From the NCBI RefSeq assembly GCF_001690275.1, contig NZ_LZGW01000032.1, positions 102,703 through 166,702 on the forward strand: 64,000 nt of DNA, read 5' to 3'. The DNA is from Gilliamella sp. WF3-4 (GTDB lineage: Bacteria; Pseudomonadota; Gammaproteobacteria; Enterobacterales; Orbaceae). Made by a program: the position numbers and the translations under genes. Position 1 is the first letter of the stretch. The number at the start of each line of letters is the position of its first letter. The notes under the pieces are model-generated. The model made no database searches and was not told where the DNA came from. It saw only the letters and a list, made by a program, of their open reading frames with translations. Shown piece after piece: positions 39,519-49,866 of this stretch.

Positions 39519-40586
39519 ATGCAGAAAAAATTCTTAACAATATTTATTGCTGGGCTTTTAATGATTGGTTGCAATGATCAATCAGAAAGTAAAACTGCTC
39601 AGTCGACCACAGTTTCCGAAGCAAAAACTTCAGAACAAACTTCAGAAAATACTTCACAACAAATAGCAGCAAAAGCGAATAAAGGTAATCTGTGGTTAAG
39701 TATTTTTAACACCAATTTTTCTTTAGCCGAGCAACAGTTAACAAACAGAGTTTCCTTGCCATCTACACTGATTAATCTTGATAAGGAAGTTGACAGATAT
39801 TTAAAACAATTTCAAGACAAAAATGGTAACATCGATTACAATCGCATAAAAAATGATCCAACAAAACGTATAGATCTTTTTGTCGGTTCCAATCCTTCTC
39901 CTGAAGATCTTGATGATTATAAGCAATTGATTAATAAATTAATAGCAATCAAACCAGAACTTCCCGAGCTTGATAATGCTGGCAAAGTCTTAGGTGATAA
40001 ATTTGTTGAGTTAGGCTTAGCTTATGACAAAGCTGCTAAATATTATACAACGAATGAATATAAGTTAGATGAACTGGCTAAATTACCTGAACTATTCAAC
40101 AATCTAGAAAATGCCTATAATCAATATATTGAAGCAGAAGATATTGCTTTTATCGCTTACGATAAATTATATAAAGAGATCCACGCATTTCAAAAAGCAG
40201 AAATTAAAAATCAAGGATTAATGCTTCACTACAATTGTATTGAATTCATAGATATATCTGAAGAAGTTGTAGCATTAATTAATCGAAATTTTGCTGAAAA
40301 TAATGACTTTAAAAATCTTGATAAATCAATAATTGAACCAAAAATTGAACAACTAGAATCTATAGCCAATGAATTAATTGCCAATAAAGGCAAAACTGAC
40401 TTGATCAAAAAACAAGCTTTGAACAATATTTATTATGATAGGTTTGCCGATACATTACCTCAATTGGTTAATCAAATGAAAGTTGTTTTAAAAGAGTTAC
40501 AGACTGCCAAGATAGAAAATGAAGTCAAGTCTTTGAATGGTACACTTGACCATGTTATTGACCGCTATAATTCGGTAATCAATTAA
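39519..40586 (+). CDS. YiiG-like lipoprotein (DUF3829)
   Basis: A 355-residue lipoprotein with lipobox MIGC and lipidated Cys18, a Ser/Thr/Gln-rich linker to about residue 50, then an all-helical domain. The helical part resembles the DUF3829 family (YiiG), judged by the repeated YN-x-x-I and LDK patterns. Function unknown in all members. AAGGAAAAAAG precedes the start. Single-gene unit closed by a hairpin at 40603-40634. Confidence 0.65.
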   Translation: MQKKFLTIFIAGLLMIGCNDQSESKTAQSTTVSEAKTSEQTSENTSQQIAAKANKGNLWLSIFNTNFSLAEQQLTNRVSLPSTLINLDKEVDRYLKQFQDKNGNIDYNRIKNDPTKRIDLFVGSNPSPEDLDDYKQLINKLIAIKPELPELDNAGKVLGDKFVELGLAYDKAAKYYTTNEYKLDELAKLPELFNNLENAYNQYIEAEDIAFIAYDKLYKEIHAFQKAEIKNQGLMLHYNCIEFIDISEEVVALINRNFAENNDFKNLDKSIIEPKIEQLESIANELIANKGKTDLIKKQALNNIYYDRFADTLPQLVNQMKVVLKELQTAKIENEVKSLNGTLDHVIDRYNSVIN

Positions 40587-40602
40587 AATTACGTTATAAA
40601 CT

Positions 40603-40634
40603 AAGTTGGTGGTAATGCTGCACCACCAACTTTT
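40603..40634 (+). terminator. Rho-independent terminator after the YiiG-like gene
   Basis: A ten-base stem AAGTTGGTGG/CCACCAACTT with a ten-base loop is followed by a short T-run. It lies 16 bases after the stop codon. Confidence 0.75.
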
Positions 40635-40691
40635 AAGCGTTTGAGTGACTACAAGCGCTATTGATCAATATAATAGCCCAATATTAGCATC

Positions 40692-41693
40692 CTAAGTCGA
40701 TTTGTTTACATCAACAACACAACGCCCCTTTATTTGCCCAGCTATCATTTTATTTGCTGTCTCAACACATTCAGTTAATGAAATTGTATTGCTAATATGC
40801 GATAGCAGTTTTTCATCTAGGTAATATGCCAATAAATTCCACGCAGCAATACGCTTATCATAACTCGCCATCACACTATCTATACCAGTTAATGTAACAC
40901 CGCGTAAAATAAACGGTGCAACCGTTGTTGATAAATCTATACCTTGAGCAAGTCCACAACAAGTTACAATACCACCATATTGGGTTTGCGCACAAATATT
41001 GGCTAAAGTATGTGACCCAACAACATCCACAGCAGCTGACCATTGCTCTTTTTGTAATGGCTTACCTATTTCTTTTAATGTTTGGCTATCAATGATATTA
41101 ACTGCGCCAAGTTGACGTAAATAATACTCTTCATCAATTTTACTAGTCGATGCGGTAACTTGATACCCAAGTTTGGCCAGTAACGCAACGGCAATTGAGC
41201 CAACACCACCTGTTGCACCTGTCACTAAAATCAGACCATCTTGTGGTTGTATACCAAAATCAATAATTCGTTGAACACAAAGTGCAGCAGTATAACCCGC
41301 TGTGCCAATAGCCATTGCCTGATGAGCGGTAAACTGATTGGGCAAAGGTATTAACCATTCAGACTTTAAATAAGCATATTGTGCCAAGCACCCCCAGTGA
41401 GTTTCACCGCACCCCCAACCATTTAAAATAACCGTATCACCTTTTTGATAACGACCACTACTACACTCAATGACAGTTCCAACGCCATCGATACCGGGTA
41501 CCATCGGCCACTGCCTTACAATAGGGCTTTTGTTAGTTAAAGCTAACGCATCTTTATAGTTAATACTGCAATACGCTACTTTGATTAACGTATCACCTTG
41601 CTGGTCTAATAGTTGCTGTTTGTTAATGGCTTTAAGTGAACATGTAAAACCTGTTGTTTTATCTTTTTCTAAGACAATAGCATTAAATGGCAT
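40692..41693 (-). CDS. acuI: Acrylyl-CoA reductase-type quinone oxidoreductase (AcuI/YhdH)
   Basis: A 333-residue NADPH-dependent medium-chain reductase without catalytic zinc. SINYKDALALTNKSPIVRQW, PMVPGIDGVGTV, GWGCGETHWGCLAQYA and VTGATGGVGSIAVALLAKLG (the nucleotide-binding loop) are those of E. coli YhdH/AcuI, which reduces acrylyl-CoA to propionyl-CoA. The length is normal. Transcribed alone; its physiological role here is not evident from context. Confidence 0.9.
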   Translation of the reverse strand: MPFNAIVLEKDKTTGFTCSLKAINKQQLLDQQGDTLIKVAYCSINYKDALALTNKSPIVRQWPMVPGIDGVGTVIECSSGRYQKGDTVILNGWGCGETHWGCLAQYAYLKSEWLIPLPNQFTAHQAMAIGTAGYTAALCVQRIIDFGIQPQDGLILVTGATGGVGSIAVALLAKLGYQVTASTSKIDEEYYLRQLGAVNIIDSQTLKEIGKPLQKEQWSAAVDVVGSHTLANICAQTQYGGIVTCCGLAQGIDLSTTVAPFILRGVTLTGIDSVMASYDKRIAAWNLLAYYLDEKLLSHISNTISLTECVETANKMIAGQIKGRCVVDVNKST

Positions 41694-41984
41694 AATATCT
41701 CCTTGTAGCTTAAGGTAATAAATTACTCAAGCAAAGTAAGCAGTCAACCTCAATACAAACTATTTAATAATAAATAGCCATTGGAGAAAAAGCAATGAAA
41801 CAGATTACTTATGGCTACAAGATGATAAATTCTATCAAAAGAGGAAAGGTGCACTATTTATAAATCATTGAAAAACTGAGCAGATAATCAAACAACCACC
41901 ATACTCAGCCTATAAAAAAACAAGTAAATAAACTTAACTATTGAATAAAAGTTAAGATCATCTTTCATTAATAATGATTAACTT
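41694..41984. other. Gene-free stretch between acuI and sstT
   Basis: About 290 bases between two same-strand genes. No coding remnant or clear hairpin terminator was recognised; it should hold the acuI promoter. Confidence 0.4.
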
Positions 41985-43217
41985 TTATTGTCTACCATTT
42001 TCTTGTGCAGCCGAAGAAACAGCGCCAATAAATACTACATCACTTGACGAATTTAACGCCGTTTCAACCGAATCTTGAATAACACCGATGGCAATACCAA
42101 TACCAATGACTTTGGCTGAAATTTCATTAGGTATACCAAACATACTACAAGCAACAGGAATTAGTAATAATGAACCACCAGCAATCCCCGACGCACCACA
42201 AGCACACACAGAACTGACTATACAAAGTAATACCGCAGAATAGATATCAACATTAATATGCATTGAGTTAACTGTTGCGAGAGTTAAAACGGTAATTGTT
42301 ACTGCTGCCCCTGACATATTAATCGCAGCACCTAAAGGAACAGCGACTGAATAGGTATCTTCATCCATATTTAATTTTTTGCATATTTCGATATTAACTG
42401 GGATATTAGCAGCAGAACTACGAGTCAAAAAGGCAGGTATTGCGCTATATTTTAATGAGGTAAAAACTAATGGGTATGGATTTTTTCGCATTACATAATA
42501 AGCCAATAATGGATTAATAACTAATGCCACAATCAACATGCATGATACTAATACACCTAATAGATGTGCATATTTTAATAGTTCGTCAAAGCCTGTTTCG
42601 GCTAGCGTTGAAGAAACCAGTCCAAACACACCTAATGGTGCAAAACGGATAATAATTCTTACAATAAAAGAGATAGCATAAGATAAATCATTCATCATCG
42701 TTTTAGTCGCTTGACTTGCATGCCTTAATGCTAAACCTATACCTATTCCCCATATAATCAAACCAATATAATTTGCGTTAACAAGGGCATTAACAGGATT
42801 ATCAATCATTTTATTCAGTAATGTTTTTAAGACATCTTTAACCCCGTTGGGTGGCGTCAACTTGATCTGCGCCAGTGCATCGCCAAATGAAATTTGAGAT
42901 GGAAATAGAAAGCTGGCAAATGTAGCTAATAAAGCAGCTAATATCATACCTGATAAGTAAAGCATGATTAACGCACGCATATTTGCTTGCTTACCTTGTT
43001 GGTGATTAGCGATTGATGCAATAACTAAAATCAGTACAAGTATTGGCGCAACTGATTTTAAAGCATTAATAAATAGCTCTCCGATAAGTGACATCCCTAA
43101 AGCGGTCTCTTTCGACACGGCAGCGAGAATAATACCAAATATTAAGCCCAATAAAATCTGTGGCATCAACCCTACTTTTAAGTAAAAACGAACCAACGGA
43201 TGAGAAGAATGAGTCAT
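41985..43217 (-). CDS. sstT: Sodium-dependent serine/threonine transporter SstT
   Basis: A 410-residue symporter of the DAACS family. It has eight helices and two hairpins. The N-terminus SLIGELFINALKSVAPILVL, the serine-rich hairpin FLTRSSAANIPVNIEICKKL, and AAINMSGAAVTITVLTLATV with the later CACGASGIAGGSLLLIP match SstT. It imports Ser and Thr with Na+. Single-gene unit. Confidence 0.94.
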   Translation of the reverse strand: MTHSSHPLVRFYLKVGLMPQILLGLIFGIILAAVSKETALGMSLIGELFINALKSVAPILVLILVIASIANHQQGKQANMRALIMLYLSGMILAALLATFASFLFPSQISFGDALAQIKLTPPNGVKDVLKTLLNKMIDNPVNALVNANYIGLIIWGIGIGLALRHASQATKTMMNDLSYAISFIVRIIIRFAPLGVFGLVSSTLAETGFDELLKYAHLLGVLVSCMLIVALVINPLLAYYVMRKNPYPLVFTSLKYSAIPAFLTRSSAANIPVNIEICKKLNMDEDTYSVAVPLGAAINMSGAAVTITVLTLATVNSMHINVDIYSAVLLCIVSSVCACGASGIAGGSLLLIPVACSMFGIPNEISAKVIGIGIAIGVIQDSVETALNSSSDVVFIGAVSSAAQENGRQ

Positions 43218-43395
43218 AATATTCCTTTTTTATTAAAATAAAGGCAAAACAGTAACATAATTCAATATGATGTTTTAGAAAATAATGATTATCATAATGT
43301 TTTTTTATATAACAATTTGAATAATTACTAAATTTAATTATTTACAAATTAAACATGCTTTACATTACCAAATATATTTTTAATAAATAACTACA

Positions 43396-46300
43396 TTACT
43401 TAATAAACTCAAGCAATTGTCTTGCTTTATTTACTGCCGTTGATTTTACTTTTGCATGGGCTATGTCGGCTAATCCTTGCCAATGGGAATCAGATTCAGA
43501 GAGATAACCACGCTTTGTTGCTTCTTGTAAATAAGGCACATAAATGAATGAAATATCTAAAATTCGATTGATCCAAGCAGGTATTTTTTCACCTCGTTTT
43601 GCTATTTTTCCTACAAACTTAATGCACTCAATTAATACAGGGTAAAATACTGATAATAAATTAGGCTTTTTTTCCAGTAATCGGATTAATTTAGCTGGGC
43701 TAAAATCGGGATAGTCAAGGAATAAGATAATTGCTTTACGCATGATATCAGCGTCAATGACGCCTTGTTCAACATTTTGTTCAAAAATTGAATTTGTGTG
43801 ATAGGTATCACTATCTTGCGCTAATAATCCAATAATCACCATTACCAATGCGTTAGAAAAAATTAAGTTATTGGCATTTTTACCATTTTCCAACCAATAT
43901 CGGCTCTTTTCAACAACCAAACATTGGCTCGCTTCACTCCAGTGTAACCAAACGCTTTCTGTTTGAGAATCAATGCAAAATTCTGAATGATTCAATGGCG
44001 CGGGATAAGCTTCGCATTGCCATTCGTTTTCTAAATCATAATACCAATCACCTTTAACAATCTGGAAAACTTGATTTGCTACATTAGGAAGTTTCAAAGT
44101 AAATAATAACGATTTAGACAAACGTTTAGAAAATTGAGAAGATGGGTTAATGACAGGTTTACTCACAGAAATAGAAACATTATCTTCAGGTACAACGCTA
44201 ATTTTTTCCGTCTTTACCCATACTTGATCAAAATCATCAGGCGCCAGCATAGACACTTCTTGTTTTAAAGGCGCTGGTGCTATATTAGGGAGCTTGTCAA
44301 CTATCGCTTGGGCTTTCTTTATTGCATTAGCACTACCTTTTTTACTGGCTAACATCCTGATGCCTAATAATTGTAATTGGCTTGCATCAGCTATACCCTG
44401 ATCAACAGCATATTGAACTTCAGGTAAAAATTCAGCGATGGCATCGACCGTTTCAACAGTGCCTGATAACATTCTTAGCGCATTGCATGAAGCAATAATT
44501 AATTGATCGAAAATGGGCCAAACTACCGAAAGCATCCCTTGTTTTCCAATATCAGCTAATACAGCAACTAAACTTGCTATACGGGAAGGGGGCGAGCCTA
44601 AACGCTCCAATAGCAAAACATCGGCCACTCCAGGTATAAGCAATCCTCGTTGCCATGCTTGATTCACGGCTTGTGCTATATTACCAAGCACATGAGAGGA
44701 ATGAGATCGCTGTGCTGCTAAAAGTGTAATTGCTGAACGAGGGGGAAAAGGAGAGCGTTTTTTAACAAGTTGCTCAAACACAAAACCTTGATGATATGAT
44801 TTGGCCCAATCAATATCGGAAGGTATAGCACTATCGCCCCATAAAGGAAAAATAGAAAAAAGCTCAGCAGTATACCAACTATTGCCTATTCGTTCTGGAA
44901 AATCACTTAATGATTGAGGAAGAAACGATACATCATTAATATTAGCATTTAACGCTAATTTTGGTTCAATCACGGGATCATTAAGATACTGTAAGACCAA
45001 AGCCTCGGCATTTTGCGACATTCTTTGCCCTGACGGCAAAGTGACAGTAATTTTTAGTTTACTAAGTTTTTCTTTCGTTGATGATGATTGTGTCGATACA
45101 TCAAGACGAGTCAATGCTAAAAATAGATCCGCTTCTAATACATCAATATTTAATTTCTGATAAGTTTCTAATCGCTGACAAAGATCATCCACGGTTATTG
45201 ACAAATCACTCATACTCGGTGTTGACAGTAAACAAGGGATTTTTCCTAAGTTTTTACAGACAATATAATCGCGCGCAGTTAATAAACAAGTAAAATTATC
45301 GTGATACGGGATCTCTTTGCCTTTGCGCCAATAAAATATAAAACCGAGTAACTCATCAGCTCGCAATTTTACGCCGACTAAACTCGCTTTTGCGGCTTGA
45401 GGATCGTTATAAGCGATCGTATTGGCGACAGCTAAAAACCGTTCCATCACACAATCATGGGCAGATACGTCCCTTTTTACCAATTCAGAGGCTAGCTCTG
45501 TTAATATATCGGGTGAAATAGGCGCTAACTCGAAAGGTGGTAATTGCCAAAGCGATGGCGTTGGATGCCAAAGTTGCTTTAATGCCACTGGGCTAGCTTG
45601 CGTAAAATCACCATCAAGCTGCCACTGTGTAATTATTTTTCTGGTTAAAGCAACAATCGAGTCATCGGTTTGGCTAAGTAATAAAGTAAATAAAGGCATA
45701 AACCGATCAGCATTTTGGGGTATATTACGGTTGAGTGCTGTTTTTAACACCAATTTTTGCGTCGATTTTATTTTAGACGATAAACTGGCCGTCATCACTT
45801 CAACTAGTAATTCATCATCAACAAACGGAATTAAAACAGGTGCTAATCGATTAATCATCGCCGCCTCCCCCGTTGTTAGCAATGGAATTAAAGCAGATGC
45901 CCGTTGGCAAAATTCAGCATCAGTAATACCTAAACCATCAAGTGTATAAAGCCATGCTTTACGATCTACAGGGCGAGAGGCGATATCTAGGGCTAAGAAA
46001 AGAAGTTCTTTTGCTTGCTCATACTCAAGCCAACCTAATGCTACCCCTAAACTAAATAACTGAGTAAAAGATTGTGTTGCTGGTATATTTAACGCTATAG
46101 CAATATGAATGTGTTCAAAAAATCGGCGCTGACATTGCGCTAAATTTGGCGGGGTTTTATCGTAAAAATGCTTTACAATATCGTCACCCCGCATAGCAAC
46201 GGCTGCGTACAAAGTCCAATTACTTATATAATTGGGATTTTCTGGAATCGCTAAATTTAATTGATCGACTAACTGAGCAACAAGATCTGTTGGTGCTGAT

Positions 46301-46647
46301 GCTGATTGTACAAATTTCTGCGCATAATTCTCACCGCGCGCCATAATAACGGGCAATAACAAAGAGGAATGGGCATAACGCACAAGCTTTAGTGCTCGGC
46401 TGGCTGATACCCCAATCCTAATAGCATACAACACTAAATATGCTTTATTACACTTAACATAGTCTTGTAGCTCGAAAGAGTCTCCCCTACGAACATACCC
46501 ATCCCATTCGCCACTTTTTAATCCAGAAAGGGCAATTTTTTGCTGTTCCTTACTGCCTAACGGCTGTTGCAAAATATTATCTGGTGTAACATTATTCCAG
46601 TTTAATGAAGTAAAAATAGCTTCTGCTTTTTCTAAGTTAGCATTCAT
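43396..46647 (-). CDS. Large helical-repeat protein paired with a SWIM protein (DUF6493-like)
   Basis: A 1083-residue soluble protein of tandem helices with no signal peptide or membrane segments, consistent with HEAT/ARM-like scaffolds. GEWDGYVRRGDSFELQDYV near residue 47 and the C-terminal third resemble proteins annotated as DUF6493 that accompany SWIM zinc-finger genes. No enzymatic motif was found. Its start overlaps the SWIM gene by 11 bases, so the two are translated together in fixed ratio. In many bacteria such genes belong to larger clusters with a MoxR-type ATPase and a VWA protein. Neither is adjacent here. Function unknown. Confidence 0.7.
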   Translation of the reverse strand: MNANLEKAEAIFTSLNWNNVTPDNILQQPLGSKEQQKIALSGLKSGEWDGYVRRGDSFELQDYVKCNKAYLVLYAIRIGVSASRALKLVRYAHSSLLLPVIMARGENYAQKFVQSASAPTDLVAQLVDQLNLAIPENPNYISNWTLYAAVAMRGDDIVKHFYDKTPPNLAQCQRRFFEHIHIAIALNIPATQSFTQLFSLGVALGWLEYEQAKELLFLALDIASRPVDRKAWLYTLDGLGITDAEFCQRASALIPLLTTGEAAMINRLAPVLIPFVDDELLVEVMTASLSSKIKSTQKLVLKTALNRNIPQNADRFMPLFTLLLSQTDDSIVALTRKIITQWQLDGDFTQASPVALKQLWHPTPSLWQLPPFELAPISPDILTELASELVKRDVSAHDCVMERFLAVANTIAYNDPQAAKASLVGVKLRADELLGFIFYWRKGKEIPYHDNFTCLLTARDYIVCKNLGKIPCLLSTPSMSDLSITVDDLCQRLETYQKLNIDVLEADLFLALTRLDVSTQSSSTKEKLSKLKITVTLPSGQRMSQNAEALVLQYLNDPVIEPKLALNANINDVSFLPQSLSDFPERIGNSWYTAELFSIFPLWGDSAIPSDIDWAKSYHQGFVFEQLVKKRSPFPPRSAITLLAAQRSHSSHVLGNIAQAVNQAWQRGLLIPGVADVLLLERLGSPPSRIASLVAVLADIGKQGMLSVVWPIFDQLIIASCNALRMLSGTVETVDAIAEFLPEVQYAVDQGIADASQLQLLGIRMLASKKGSANAIKKAQAIVDKLPNIAPAPLKQEVSMLAPDDFDQVWVKTEKISVVPEDNVSISVSKPVINPSSQFSKRLSKSLLFTLKLPNVANQVFQIVKGDWYYDLENEWQCEAYPAPLNHSEFCIDSQTESVWLHWSEASQCLVVEKSRYWLENGKNANNLIFSNALVMVIIGLLAQDSDTYHTNSIFEQNVEQGVIDADIMRKAIILFLDYPDFSPAKLIRLLEKKPNLLSVFYPVLIECIKFVGKIAKRGEKIPAWINRILDISFIYVPYLQEATKRGYLSESDSHWQGLADIAHAKVKSTAVNKARQLLEFIK

Positions 46648-47986
46648 AAATATTTTCCTTAATTTGAACCGCTAAAATATGTTTGCAAGGTCCTTTTTTA
46701 AGCTGATGATTTAAATACCATGAGCAATTACATTGCGATACCATTTCATTATTCTGTCTAACTAAACGGACTTGATAATCTTCATCATTAGAATGAACAA
46801 TCCAAGTGGTTTCATCAATCTGATCAATAAATTCAACTAGCTTATAGGCCGATTTTAAACGTGGGTTATCTTTTATGACTCGATTAGGATCTTCAGGCAA
46901 TTGGCGATGAAAATAGCTTTTTTGATAGGCATCAAAACCAAGTTTGCCTGAAACAGCAAGGTAAGCCAACGCACTATCGATATTCCGAGCATCTAAATGA
47001 GTTTTTGAAGATAATTGCGCTGGATCAATCTGCGAATCAAATTGCAAAATAGATTGAACAAGTTGAACATTTTGTAATTGCTGTTTTGGCACAAGCGATT
47101 CAAGTAATGCTCCTTCACCTGAATACCCCTGCCATGGCTGAGCAGTTAAGCTTAAGGTAAGCCTTGCACCATCAAGAGCGACTTCAACCATGCATGGCCC
47201 TTGTTCTCCGCTTTCCAATCGATAAAACGTTAAGCTTTTTATGTTGGTCATTAACCGCTTCAGTGCACTTAATCTATGTAAGCCAGAAATATAGACACTA
47301 TTAATATCACCTTGAGACGCCAATTTAACGCCCGTATTAGATGGAACGACCCAACTTGCTTGTTGTTTGCTTGTTACTGCTGGTAATCTTGCAATAAAAG
47401 TTTGCGCATGAATTCCCGCTACAGTAAAAACAGCCGCCATTTTAGTATGAATTTCAGTAAGATTGCCAAGTGCTCGAATCCACCTATCGGGCATTTCAAC
47501 TGGGCGCTCAACAACAGTTTTTATACTGATCACATCGTGATCTTGTTGTTGGATATGGCGCGTTGCTAAGCCTTGCTCACCAATATTGAGGTGAAGTTTA
47601 TCCTTACTATTAACCTGATTAAGTGCTTGCCTTAAACCAAGGCCAATATCGACATTGGTTGTACCGCGTAATATTTGCCCATCGAAGCCTTGTTGTAATA
47701 AATCCAAACGAGCATAAACACTATTACAGGCAGAAAAAACCTCAGCTCTTAATTGATCCCCCTGAGCAGATAAAATAGGATCTCGCAAAGCCACTGGTAC
47801 GGGTTTAAAATATCGGGTCGCAGTAATATCTGCTAATACAAGTAAACATCTAGCAAGAATTTGTGGATAAAGTGCGTAACCAGTAAAAAATTGAGGGTTA
47901 TCAATAATCCCATTAGGTGTTAAGGCTGATGATAATGCTAAAGCTAAAGCCCCATTTGTTAACGTTGATTGCTGAGAAAACTTCAA
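46637..47986 (-). CDS. SWIM zinc-finger protein
   Basis: A 449-residue protein with a C-terminal SWIM zinc finger, CxC-x12-CxH, formed by Cys419, Cys421, Cys434 and His436. SWIM motifs bind DNA or proteins. The first 410 residues do not contain a helicase or nuclease motif that I can see. The gene is upstream of, and overlaps by 11 bases, the 1083-residue helical-repeat gene. The pair looks like a reduced form of the SWIM/MoxR/VWA gene clusters (E. coli yehLMPQ type). What it acts on is unknown. Confidence 0.78.
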   Translation of the reverse strand: MKFSQQSTLTNGALALALSSALTPNGIIDNPQFFTGYALYPQILARCLLVLADITATRYFKPVPVALRDPILSAQGDQLRAEVFSACNSVYARLDLLQQGFDGQILRGTTNVDIGLGLRQALNQVNSKDKLHLNIGEQGLATRHIQQQDHDVISIKTVVERPVEMPDRWIRALGNLTEIHTKMAAVFTVAGIHAQTFIARLPAVTSKQQASWVVPSNTGVKLASQGDINSVYISGLHRLSALKRLMTNIKSLTFYRLESGEQGPCMVEVALDGARLTLSLTAQPWQGYSGEGALLESLVPKQQLQNVQLVQSILQFDSQIDPAQLSSKTHLDARNIDSALAYLAVSGKLGFDAYQKSYFHRQLPEDPNRVIKDNPRLKSAYKLVEFIDQIDETTWIVHSNDEDYQVRLVRQNNEMVSQCNCSWYLNHQLKKGPCKHILAVQIKENIYEC

Positions 47987-48117
47987 TATAAATTATCCTA
48001 CATATGAACATAGACAAACTATCTGACGCAACGAGTATAAAATAAGCTTAATATATCGTCTATATTTGATTATTTCAGTGATTTTGATAAAAAACATGAT
48101 TGTTTTTTCTGTTTAAT

Positions 48118-49866
48118 CTATACAATTTCAGCAATGGCAACATCCGCATTGACATAGTTACCTTCTTTGATTATTTGTTTTAAAACACCATGTCGATGTG
48201 CTATAACTTGCACTTCCATTTTCATGGCTTCCATAATAGCAATCACATCCCCTGCATTTACCTTTTGATTATCGTTTATCACCCATTTAAAAAGGCTACC
48301 TGAGACAGGCGATGGGACAATTAACTCAGAAAGCGCCGCTTTGCCACAAGAAGGTGTAGCCAAATTAACATCTGTTTGCAAAGATAATCCAGCTAATAAT
48401 TGTGCAGGTAAACCAAGTTTACAACGCTTACCATCAATTTCAATAAAAGTATGTGTAAGTATTTCTTCTTTTTGTGGTACTTGCCTTTTTGCTGACGCTA
48501 TCGCGGTATCAAATTCAGTTTCGATCCAACGTGTATGCACGTTAAAATCATCACAAAAATCAGGGTGCTCAATGACCGCACGATCAAATGGTAATACACA
48601 CGCAACGCCCTCAATTGAAAATTCTGCTAATGCACGCCGAGCTCTTGCTATAGCTTGCTGTCGGTTATTTCCAACAATAATAAGTTTTGCAATAAGTGAA
48701 TCAAACATTGCAGGAATGGACGATCCCGCAACTACGCCACTGTCTAAGCGTACACCAGGACCTGTTGGCGCATCAAAACGCGTAATCGTTCCAGCTACGG
48801 GTAAAAAACCATTTGCCGCATCTTCAGCATTAATACGAAATTCAATAGCATGACCTTGTGGTTTAGGCGTTTGAGCAATACTAAGTGGCAAGCCTTGCGC
48901 AATGCGTAGCTGTTCAATAACAAGATCAACACCTGTTGTTTCTTCTGTAACAGGGTGTTCAACTTGCAACCGAGTGTTGACTTCAAGAAAAGATAATTTG
49001 CCATCTTGGCTAAGTAAAAATTCAACTGTACCAACACCTACATAGTTTGCTTTGGTACAAATAGCAATCGATGCTTGAATAATTTGTTGTTCTACATGCT
49101 CGGAGATAAAAGGTGCGGGTGATTCTTCAATTAATTTTTGATTGCGACGTTGCAATGAACAATCACGTGTTCCAACAACTACGACATTTCCTAACTTATC
49201 AGCAATAATTTGTGCCTCAATATGCCGAGGGTTGTGTAAAAATTGTTCTAAAAAGCATTCTCCACGCCCAAATGCCGCTGTCGCTTCACGTACAGCGGAA
49301 TGGTAAAGCTCTTCAACCTCGTCCTTGTGCCAAGCAACTTTTAAGCCTCTACCCCCCCCGCCAAAAGCAGCTTTAATCGCAATTGGTAAACCATGAGTAT
49401 GAGCAAACTCAACCACTTCTTTAACATCTTGTACTGGCGCTTTTGTTCCAACCACTAAAGGAGCGCCAACTTGCAAAGCAAGCTGTCTGGCTTTCACTTT
49501 ATCGCCCAGTATGTCAATCGTTTCTGGATTAGGACCAACCCATATTAAACCAGCTTCTTGTACTGATTTAGCAAATTCAACACGCTCTGATAAAAAACCA
49601 TAACCAGGATGTACCATTGTGGCACCTGCTTTTTTTGCTATCGTAATGATTTTAGCAATATCAAGATAAGTTTCACTTGGTAGATTACCTAACAACCCAT
49701 AAGCCTCATCAGCCATTTGCGCATGAAGTGCATCAATATCTGCATCGGCATAAACTGCGATAGACAAAAAACCCATATCACGACACGCTCGTATAATACG
49801 TACGGCAATCTCACCTCGGTTAGCAATCAATACTTTATGAGTTATTTTTTGACTACTTTCAGACAT
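48118..49866 (-). CDS. Biotin carboxylase fused to a biotin carboxyl carrier domain
   Basis: About 582 residues. Residues 1-450 are a complete biotin carboxylase: KVLIANRGEIAVRIIRACR, HPGYGFLSE, the ATP-grasp glycine loop AAFGGGGRGLKV, and FLEVNTRLQVEHPVTEE. The last 75 residues are a biotinyl domain with IMEAMKMEV, in which the second Lys carries biotin. No carboxyltransferase of the AccAD or PCC type is encoded with it. It instead overlaps the pxpBC gene (ATGTCTGA shared), whose product resembles the carboxyltransferase of urea carboxylase. I infer a dedicated biotin enzyme, not the housekeeping AccC. Confidence 0.88.
   Translation of the reverse strand: MSESSQKITHKVLIANRGEIAVRIIRACRDMGFLSIAVYADADIDALHAQMADEAYGLLGNLPSETYLDIAKIITIAKKAGATMVHPGYGFLSERVEFAKSVQEAGLIWVGPNPETIDILGDKVKARQLALQVGAPLVVGTKAPVQDVKEVVEFAHTHGLPIAIKAAFGGGGRGLKVAWHKDEVEELYHSAVREATAAFGRGECFLEQFLHNPRHIEAQIIADKLGNVVVVGTRDCSLQRRNQKLIEESPAPFISEHVEQQIIQASIAICTKANYVGVGTVEFLLSQDGKLSFLEVNTRLQVEHPVTEETTGVDLVIEQLRIAQGLPLSIAQTPKPQGHAIEFRINAEDAANGFLPVAGTITRFDAPTGPGVRLDSGVVAGSSIPAMFDSLIAKLIIVGNNRQQAIARARRALAEFSIEGVACVLPFDRAVIEHPDFCDDFNVHTRWIETEFDTAIASAKRQVPQKEEILTHTFIEIDGKRCKLGLPAQLLAGLSLQTDVNLATPSCGKAALSELIVPSPVSGSLFKWVINDNQKVNAGDVIAIMEAMKMEVQVIAHRHGVLKQIIKEGNYVNADVAIAEIV

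Noticed and set aside
45422..45949. Long open frame on the forward strand opposite the 1083-residue gene
   Set aside because: It lies entirely within a well-supported reverse-strand gene and has no family resemblance or ribosome-binding site. It is a shadow frame.
48341..48853. 170-codon forward frame opposite the biotin carboxylase gene
   Set aside because: It is antisense to conserved biotin carboxylase/BCCP coding sequence and its composition is that of a shadow.
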